A DNA stretch of 11,479 nt from Elstera litoralis (GTDB lineage: Bacteria; Pseudomonadota; Alphaproteobacteria; Elsterales; Elsteraceae). The notes under the pieces were generated by a model that did no database searches, was not told the DNA's origin, and saw only the letters and a list, made by a program, of their open reading frames with translations. The stretch is taken from positions 1-11,479 of the forward strand of contig NZ_LAJY01000118.1 of the NCBI RefSeq assembly GCF_000963705.1, read 5' to 3'. Both the position numbers and the translations under genes were made by a program. Positions 7,205-11,479 of the stretch are shown here, in pieces (position 1 is the stretch's first letter; each line of letters starts with the position of its first letter).

Positions 7205-8365
7205 TTACGGTGCTTTCGCTGGGGCGGGGGCGGCCGGGGCGCTGGCTTGGAAGCGCAGAACATAGCCTTCGGATTCCTGGCTCAGCTTCAACTCGCGCTG
7301 GGCAAGATTGCGGGCGGCTTGATCGGGCGGCGCGGTGAGCGCCAGATCGATCAGCGCTTCGGTGCGGGTCATCGATTTCAACGCGGCGCTACGCACCCCC
7401 GGAACGGCTTCCAGACGCTTTTTGACTTCGATCCAATCGGCCAAATTGCGCAACGGCACTGTGACCGCCAGGGTTTCGAGAACGGCCCCGGCGTCGCCGC
7501 CCGTTGCCGTCATCGGCTGAACGGCGCGATCTTTACGCCATTGCGCCTCAAGCTCGGCCTGAAGGCGCGTCACGATGCGCTCGTAATAGGCCTCGCGACT
7601 CTCCCCAACATTGATCGGAAAACGCTCATTGAAAATCGCTTGACCCGAGCGGCGCAGCGTCACGCTGCCCCCATCGGCGGCATTGACGAACTCGGCGACG
7701 AGCCCTTCATAGGCATCATATTTGCGCAGCAGCGGATCGAGCTTCAGCGGCGTCGCGTCATAGGCTGCCGCCGGGTCGAGCGCCGCGACATCCGCCTCAT
7801 CGCCCTTCGGTAAAACCAGCGGCACGAGGCCGGTTTTCAGCGGGCGCGCGGCGAAAGCTTGCCGCCAGAGGTTCATTGGCTCCCACAGCAGGCTTTTGTC
7901 GCCGTCGCGGAACAGGGGGAGCAGCAGCAAGGGTTTCGGCGCGGCGCGCAGCTCTTCGGCTCCAACCTGTCGCAGCAGCGCCCGCACCGAGGCCGGGCGG
8001 AAGCGATAGGTGAGCGTGCCAAGGTACCGCACGGCGGAGCTGGTTTCCTTCTCCACCTCAAAGCCTTCGAGCAGCGGGGCGATGTCCTTATCGGTGAATC
8101 CCATCAGCCGACTGGTATCGCCGCCGAGGGCGATCCGTTCGATCAGCCGACGCCACGCTCGCGTTTGCCCTTCGCTAATCCCGGCGTCGCGCGCTTGGGC
8201 AGCGGTTGCGGCGGTTTTATCGATGGCGATGCCCGCGACGCTAAAGCTTTCATCGGCGGCAAAGCCCATGCTGGAGCCAAGCAACGCCGCCGTTAAGGCC
8301 AGACCCGAAAGAAACCGACGAGCGCGCATCCCTGAACATCCTCTTATCGCCGCGAAAATTCCCAT
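7205..8365 (-). CDS. DUF2066 domain-containing exported protein
   Basis: A 386-residue protein of unknown function. A signal peptide is evident: basic RARR (14-17), a hydrophobic core to about residue 30, and a likely cleavage near GFA-A-DES (36-37), so it is probably periplasmic. The segment VAGIAIDKTAATAAQARDAG and the later GQTRAWRRLIERI (67-79) match my memory of the DUF2066 N-terminal block; PLLLLPLFRDGD and LWEPMNLWRQAF (about 145-171) follow. Residues 297-375 look like a small alpha/beta domain, and the end is an Ala/Pro-rich tail. ATG 8365 has AGGG 6 bases upstream; an in-frame ATG at 8329 would give a more standard signal peptide and has AGAGG about 10 bases upstream, so the start is uncertain. 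It leads the minus-strand cluster with PgsA-like, PerM-like and Hda genes. Confidence 0.82.
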   Translation of the reverse strand: MGIFAAIRGCSGMRARRFLSGLALTAALLGSSMGFAADESFSVAGIAIDKTAATAAQARDAGISEGQTRAWRRLIERIALGGDTSRLMGFTDKDIAPLLEGFEVEKETSSAVRYLGTLTYRFRPASVRALLRQVGAEELRAAPKPLLLLPLFRDGDKSLLWEPMNLWRQAFAARPLKTGLVPLVLPKGDEADVAALDPAAAYDATPLKLDPLLRKYDAYEGLVAEFVNAADGGSVTLRRSGQAIFNERFPINVGESREAYYERIVTRLQAELEAQWRKDRAVQPMTATGGDAGAVLETLAVTVPLRNLADWIEVKKRLEAVPGVRSAALKSMTRTEALIDLALTAPPDQAARNLAQRELKLSQESEGYVLRFQASAPAAPAPAKAP

Positions 8366-8380
8366 CCGCCGCCCTGTTGT

Positions 8381-8415
8381 ATCTCAGCCTATGTAAGGAA
8401 GTCATCCGCTGAGAT
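8381..8415. repeat. Inverted repeat in the divergent DUF2066/purM control region
   Basis: The arms 8381-8388 (ATCTCAGC) and 8408-8415 (GCTGAGAT) are perfect reverse complements with 19 bases between them. The repeat lies 16 to 50 bases upstream of the DUF2066 start at 8365 and just outside the purM promoter candidate. Centre-to-centre spacing of the arms is 27 bases. It could be a two-site operator or a leader hairpin for the DUF2066 transcript. No known operator is recognised. Confidence 0.4.
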
Positions 8416-8429
8416 GAGGTTTCCCCACA

Positions 8430-8457
8430 TTGCAATCGCGCGCCATTTCGCTATTGT
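8430..8457 (+). promoter_or_regulatory. Possible sigma70-type promoter for purMN
   Basis: A -35-like TTGCAA (8430-8435) and a -10-like TATTGT (8452-8457) are separated by 16 bases. Each matches consensus at 4 of 6 positions. Transcription would start near 8464, leaving a leader of about 40 bases before purM. This is the best plus-strand pair I found by eye in the 140-base gap; I found no convincing promoter for the minus-strand cluster there. Confidence 0.35.
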
Positions 8458-8495
8458 CCGAGCCAAATCCTGACCAAGACCGCCATCGGGCGATA

Positions 8496-8501
8496 GAGGT
8501 G
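8496..8501 (+). promoter_or_regulatory. Strong Shine-Dalgarno pointing to an ATT start of purM
   Basis: GAGGTG is a perfect match to the anti-Shine-Dalgarno of 16S rRNA and ends 4 bases before ATT 8506. It is the only good ribosome-binding site between the in-frame TAG (8494-8496) and the first ordinary start codon in the purM frame (TTG 8584), so it decides the start. Confidence 0.6.
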
Positions 8502-8505
8502 CGCT

Positions 8506-9567
8506 ATTTCCAACGAACGGACCTACCGGCACGCCGGTGTTGATATCGATGCGGGCAATGCGCTCGTCGATGCCATTAAGCCCTTGGCGAAATCGACCGC
8601 CCGGCGCGGGGCCGATGCCTCCTTGGGCGGTTTCGGCGCTTTGTTCGATCTGAAGGCGGCGGGTTTCACCGATCCGCTGCTGGTCGCCACCACCGATGGC
8701 GTCGGCACAAAGCTAAAGCTCGCCATCGATACGGGGTATCACGATACGGTCGGCATCGATCTGGTCGCCATGTGCGTCAATGATCTTGTGGTGCAGGGGG
8801 CCGAACCCTTGCTGTTCCTCGATTATTACGCCACGGGCAAGCTGGATGTTGAGGCTGGGCGCGCTATCGTCGCCGGGATTGCCGAAGGCTGCCGTCAGGC
8901 GGGCTGCGCGCTGATTGGCGGCGAGACGGCGGAAATGCCGGGGCTTTATGCCGATGGCGACTATGATCTGGCCGGTTTCTCAGTCGGTGCGGTCGAGCGC
9001 ACGCAAGTCGTGACCGGGCGCGAGGTTGCGGCGGGCGATCTGGTCATTGGCCTCAAATCCAGCGGCGTTCATTCCAATGGCTTCTCGCTGGTGCGGCGCA
9101 TTCTAGCCGAAGACGGCGTGAAGCTTTCGGACGACGCCCCCTTCGCCCCCGGCACCAGCGTCGGCCAAGCCCTGCTGACGCCGACGCGGATTTACGTGAA
9201 ATCCTGCCTCGCCGCGCTGAAAGCCGTGAAGGTGAAAGCCTTCGCCCATATCACCGGCGGCGGGCTGACCGAGAATATTCCGCGCGTGCTGCCCGATGGT
9301 CTGGGCGTCACCCTCGACGGCAGCCAGTGGCAGGCCCCCGCCGTGATGGGCTGGCTGTTTAGCCGGGGCGTTTCGCTCACTGAAATGGCGCGTGTGTTCA
9401 ACTGCGGCCTTGGCATGGTGCTGGTGGTGACGGAAGCCGATGCGCCCGCCGCCCTCGCCGCCCTCACTGAGGCGGGCGAAACCGCGACCATCGTTGGCCA
9501 GGTCGAGACGCTTAGCGGCGATGAGCGGGTTCACGTCAAACATCTTGAGGCGGCATGGCGCGCGTAA
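8506..9567 (+). CDS. purM: Phosphoribosylformylglycinamidine cyclo-ligase (AIR synthetase), apparent ATT start
   Basis: PurM closes the imidazole ring: FGAM + ATP gives AIR (purine step 5), in the cytosol. With ATT 8506 as start it is 353 residues, normal for the family. It shows TYRHAGVDIDAGNALVDAI (6-24), GGFGALFDL (41-49), TDGVGTKLKLA (63-73), MCVNDLVVQGAEP (89-101), LDYYATGKL (105-113) and IGGETAEMPG (137-146), followed by the KSSGVHSNGFSLVRR and HITGGGLTENIPRVLP blocks. The AGVDIDAGN segment is conserved in PurM and is encoded in frame upstream of the first ATG/GTG/TTG, which is TTG 8584. Starting at 8584 would give 327 residues and lose this segment. ATT follows GAGGTG at good spacing, and an in-frame TAG lies just upstream. 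So the start is either a rare ATT or an ATG altered in this sequence. It overlaps purN by 13 bases. Confidence 0.92.
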   Translation: MSNERTYRHAGVDIDAGNALVDAIKPLAKSTARRGADASLGGFGALFDLKAAGFTDPLLVATTDGVGTKLKLAIDTGYHDTVGIDLVAMCVNDLVVQGAEPLLFLDYYATGKLDVEAGRAIVAGIAEGCRQAGCALIGGETAEMPGLYADGDYDLAGFSVGAVERTQVVTGREVAAGDLVIGLKSSGVHSNGFSLVRRILAEDGVKLSDDAPFAPGTSVGQALLTPTRIYVKSCLAALKAVKVKAFAHITGGGLTENIPRVLPDGLGVTLDGSQWQAPAVMGWLFSRGVSLTEMARVFNCGLGMVLVVTEADAPAALAALTEAGETATIVGQVETLSGDERVHVKHLEAAWRA

Positions 9568-10208
9568 AGCTTGGCTGCCTGATTTCGGGGCGCGGCTCCA
9601 ATCTGCAAGCCCTGATCGATGCCTGCGCTACCCCCGATTTCCCGGCGGAAATCGGCTTGGTCCTTTCGAACAAGCCGGGCGTGCAGGGGTTAGAGCGGGC
9701 GGAGAAAGCCGGGATTCCGACCCAGGTGATCCGCCATCCCGACTTCCCCGACCGCGCCGCCTTCGATGCGGCGCTGGATGCCGCCCTGCGCGCGGCGGGG
9801 GTCGAGATCGTCTGTCTGGCTGGGTTCATGCGGCTGCTGACGCCGGAGTTCGTGACCGGCTGGGGTGATAATATCCTCAATATTCACCCCTCGCTCCTGC
9901 CCGCCTTCAAGGGGCTCGATACGCACCAGCGTGCCTTGGAGAGCGGCGCGCGGTTTGCGGGTTGCACGGTGCATATCGTCCGCCCGGCGATGGACGAAGG
10001 CCCGATTCTGGTGCAAGCCGCCGTACCGATTTTGGATGGCGATACGGAAGATAGTCTCGCCGCTCGCATTCTGACTGCCGAGCACCGCGCCTATCCCGAG
10101 GCCGTGCGGCTTCTGGCGGAAAGCCGCGTTCGGGTAGAGGGTTTGCGCTGCCATATCGATGCACCTGCCGATCCCGTGCCGCACTTCAATCCTTCTCTCA
10201 GCCGATAG
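9555..10208 (+). CDS. purN: Phosphoribosylglycinamide formyltransferase (GART)
   Basis: A 217-residue cytosolic enzyme that transfers the formyl group of 10-formyl-tetrahydrofolate to GAR, giving FGAR (purine step 3). The substrate phosphate loop SGRGSN (11-16), folate pocket LAGFMRLL (88-95), catalytic NIHPSLLP with Asn109 and His111, and Asp147 in MDEGPILVQ form the complete catalytic triad. ATG 9555 lies within the end of purM (13-base overlap), with GAGG 4 bases before it, so purM and purN are translationally coupled as in many bacteria. After the conserved core the protein carries a short tail rich in Asp and Pro (DAPADPVPHFNPSLSR) that is not part of the active site. Nothing looks broken. 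Confidence 0.96.
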   Translation: MARVKLGCLISGRGSNLQALIDACATPDFPAEIGLVLSNKPGVQGLERAEKAGIPTQVIRHPDFPDRAAFDAALDAALRAAGVEIVCLAGFMRLLTPEFVTGWGDNILNIHPSLLPAFKGLDTHQRALESGARFAGCTVHIVRPAMDEGPILVQAAVPILDGDTEDSLAARILTAEHRAYPEAVRLLAESRVRVEGLRCHIDAPADPVPHFNPSLSR

Positions 10209-10217
10209 GGTTTTCCG

Positions 10218-11121
10218 ATGGAAAAAGATTCCGCTGACCGCCGCCGGTCCCAGCCTTTCGCGCCTCGTTTGGGGCACCTGGCGCTTGCTGGCGCAGCCGG
10301 ACATCCGCGACCCGAAACCGCTGGCCGCCTTCATCGACCAGTGCCTGCACCTCGGCATCACCTCCTTCGACCTGGCCGATCTCTACGGCGGCTTCGGCGT
10401 CGAAGAGGTCTTCGGGCACGGGTTGCAGGCCTGGGCGGGGGATCGGTCGGCGATCCAACTGGTGAGCAAATGCGGCATTCGCCCCGTGACGTCCGCGCGC
10501 CCGGACAATCGGGTGAAGCACTACGATAGCTCGCGCGATCATATTTTACGCTCGGTCACGAACAGCCTGCGCGCGCTGCACACGGAGTATCTCGATCTGC
10601 TGCTGATCCATCGCCCGGACCCGCTGATGGATGCCGATGAAACCGCCGAGGCGCTGCAAGAGGTGATGGCGAAGGGTTGGGTGCGGCACGTCGGCGTTTC
10701 TAACCATTCGCCCCGGCAATTCTCCTTGCTGCAATCGCGCCTACCGGTGCCGCTGGCGACCAATCAGGTGGAATATTCCATCCTCCACCCCAACGCGCTG
10801 GAGGAAGGTAGCTTCGACCAAATGCAGAAGCTGCGGCGCGCACCGATGCTCTGGTCGCCCTTGGGCGGCGGCGCATTATTCACCGATCCGGCCTATGCCG
10901 CCCTTCGCGCGGCGCTGGCGACGGTGGGGGAAAAGCTCGGCCATGCCGATATTGGCACCACCGCCCTTGCCTGGGCGCTCACCCATCCGTCGCGCCCGGT
11001 CGCCGTCGTCGGCACCGGCCAGATCGACCGGCTCGCCGGGTATCGGGCCGCGCTGACGGGGCTGGAGCGGCAAGATTGGTTCGCGCTTTTGGAAGCTGCG
11101 CGCGGCCAGCCTGTTGCCTGA
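10218..11121 (+). CDS. Aldo/keto reductase (YdhF-like) with an apparent 1-base frameshift at its start
   Basis: A cytosolic NAD(P)H-dependent TIM-barrel oxidoreductase of unknown substrate. The catalytic tetrad is present: Asp and Tyr in FDLADLYGG, Lys in LVSKCGI and His in LLIHRPDPLMDADE. GVSNHSPRQFSLLQSRLP and the LGGGALFTDPAY loop match my memory of E. coli YdhF. The open frame continues back to ATG 10159 inside purN, but that start has no Shine-Dalgarno and adds unrelated residues. ATG 10218 has AGGG 7 bases upstream but is in another frame (MEKDSAD...). Removing one A from the A5 run at 10222-10226 makes it read MEKIPLTAAGPSLSRL, which resembles the YdhF N terminus, and gives about 300 residues. 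Alternatives are ATT 10228, the long 320-residue form, or slippage. It follows purN by 9 bases and may share its transcript. Confidence 0.82.
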
Positions 11122-11174
11122 GCGCCGCGATTTCGGTATCAAGCTTTCAGAACATTCCTAACGAGGATCGCAGA

Positions 11175-11303
11175 ATGGCCAACATCGCCGAAATGGAAAA
11201 GCGTCACGCCGCCTTTTACAGCAGCGTCCTGAAGGCCATGACCGGCACGGGGATTGCCGTGATTATCCTGTTGGCCGTGATGGCGGTAACGCTGATTCAC
11301 TAG
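11175..11303 (+). CDS. Small membrane protein, probable aa3-type cytochrome c oxidase subunit IV
   Basis: A 42-residue protein: a polar N terminus with an EMEKRHAAFYSSVLKAM amphipathic stretch (6-22) and one membrane helix (about 24-41, GTGIAVIILLAVMAVTLI). This size and layout fits the bacterial aa3-type oxidase subunit IV family (PF07835), where a short F-x-x-x-x-K segment precedes a single helix; such subunits sit in the inner membrane beside oxidase subunits I-III. No other oxidase genes are visible here. The start is ATG 11175, with GAGGA (11163-11167) 7 bases upstream; the frame is open back to 11076 but that part overlaps the reductase gene. A strong terminator follows 26 bases after the stop. 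The family call is from pattern memory and moderately sure; an unrelated one-helix protein is possible. Confidence 0.65.
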   Translation: MANIAEMEKRHAAFYSSVLKAMTGTGIAVIILLAVMAVTLIH

Positions 11304-11329
11304 AATTTTTGCACGGTTTCCGTCGCATA

Positions 11330-11361
11330 AAAAACCCCGGCAGCCACCTGCCGGGGTTTTT
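11330..11361 (+). terminator. Rho-independent terminator
   Basis: The 14-base arms 11330-11343 (AAAAACCCCGGCAG) and 11348-11361 (CTGCCGGGGTTTTT) pair perfectly around the loop CCAC. The GC-rich stem followed by five T's is a textbook terminator. It closes the purMN/reductase/small-protein unit. The A-run on the left makes it potentially active in both directions. Confidence 0.92.
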
Positions 11362-11379
11362 CTTAACATCACTATCATA

Positions 11380-11408
11380 TTTAAATACGAATAAAAACAT
11401 CTTATAAA
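11380..11408 (+). promoter_or_regulatory. Possible promoter of the gene beginning at 11455
   Basis: A -10-like TATAAA (11403-11408) and a -35-like TTTAAA (11380-11385) are 17 bases apart within a strikingly AT-rich stretch (11362-11410). Transcription would start near 11415, where a small hairpin (CGCAT 11414-11418 / ATGCG 11425-11429) would fall at the 5' end of the leader. Confidence 0.4.
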
Positions 11409-11454
11409 AGCTGCGCATCCACCTATGCGGGCATATTTTTGGGAGAAAACCTAC

Positions 11455-11479
11455 ATGGACCTGATTGTTGTTTTTCAGA
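11455..11479 (+). CDS. Start of an unidentified gene (partial)
   Basis: ATG 11455 begins MDLIVVFQ and runs off the window. GGGAG (11441-11445) lies 9 bases upstream, and a promoter-like stretch with a terminator before it indicates a new transcription unit. Eight residues are too few to identify the product. Confidence 0.5.

Noticed and set aside
7247..8296. Several plus-strand open frames opposite the DUF2066 gene
   Set aside because: No recognisable motifs, no supported starts, and fully covered by the DUF2066 frame, which has a signal peptide and family blocks.
8584..8586. TTG as the purM start
   Set aside because: It would remove about 26 residues including the conserved AGVDIDAGN segment, and it has no ribosome-binding site.
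10159..10227. Extended reductase start at ATG 10159 within purN
   Set aside because: No Shine-Dalgarno, overlaps purN by 50 bases, and the added residues do not resemble the family N terminus.
10218..10529. 103-codon frame starting MEKDSADRR
   Set aside because: Its ATG and Shine-Dalgarno look real, but after the third codon it leaves the reductase frame and becomes a low-complexity shadow; more likely the true reductase start with a 1-base shift.
11076..11174. Upstream extension of the small membrane protein to 11076
   Set aside because: Overlaps the end of the reductase gene; the ATG at 11175 has a good Shine-Dalgarno and gives a compact family-like protein.
11122..11174. Possible operator (GAACATTCC-like) before the small membrane protein
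   Set aside because: Does not fit the alphaproteobacterial LexA arrangement or any other operator I know; too short to support.
1..11479. Search for CRISPR arrays, tRNA/rRNA, insertion sequences, toxin-antitoxin or defence genes
   Set aside because: No regularly spaced repeats, cloverleaf-like sequences, transposase motifs or defence-type domains were seen; the window is housekeeping in character.

Overview
The window is GC-rich, densely packed bacterial chromosome. Gene content points to an alphaproteobacterium, probably in or near Rhodospirillales: an alpha-type HdaA, a DUF2066 lipid/envelope-side cluster, a ~500-residue Ppx and a tiny aa3-oxidase subunit IV-like protein. This placement is inferred from remembered homologues; I ran no database search. 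No mobile element, CRISPR array, tRNA or rRNA was found.

Layout. (1) 1-948, plus strand: the end of a thiamine-type ABC permease (thiP) and its ATPase (thiQ), which overlap. (2) 950-8365, minus strand, in transcription order: a DUF2066 exported protein, a CDP-alcohol phosphatidyltransferase, an AI-2E/PerM-family membrane protein, Hda (the DnaA-inactivation ATPase), polyphosphate kinase ppk1 and exopolyphosphatase ppx. The first four are tightly coupled (11-bp gap, then two ATGA overlaps). ppk1 and ppx each follow a real intergenic gap; these gaps carry a Pho-box-like site (before ppk1) and a 15-bp perfect inverted repeat (between ppk1 and ppx). (3) 8366-8505: divergent control region. (4) 8506-11303, plus strand: purM, purN, a YdhF-like aldo/keto reductase and a 42-residue cytochrome oxidase subunit IV-like protein, closed by a strong rho-independent terminator (11330-11361). 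(5) 11362-11479: an AT-rich promoter-like stretch and the first codons of another gene.

How the genes fit together. PurM and PurN catalyse steps 5 and 3 of purine synthesis. Ppk1 and Ppx make and degrade polyphosphate. Hda restrains replication initiation. From memory, the same families (perM, hda, purM, purN, ppk, ppx) also sit close together in E. coli, and DUF2066 sits between hda and purM in Pseudomonas, so this is an old conserved neighbourhood rather than a new system. I see no evidence for an undescribed defence or mobile system.

The points most worth a second look are small. purM has no ATG/GTG/TTG at its conserved N terminus but has an ATT placed behind a very good Shine-Dalgarno. 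The aldo/keto reductase appears to have one extra A in an A5 run just after its ATG. A Pho-box-like 18-mer lies upstream of ppk1. A long-stem palindrome, probably an interspersed repeat, lies between ppk1 and ppx.
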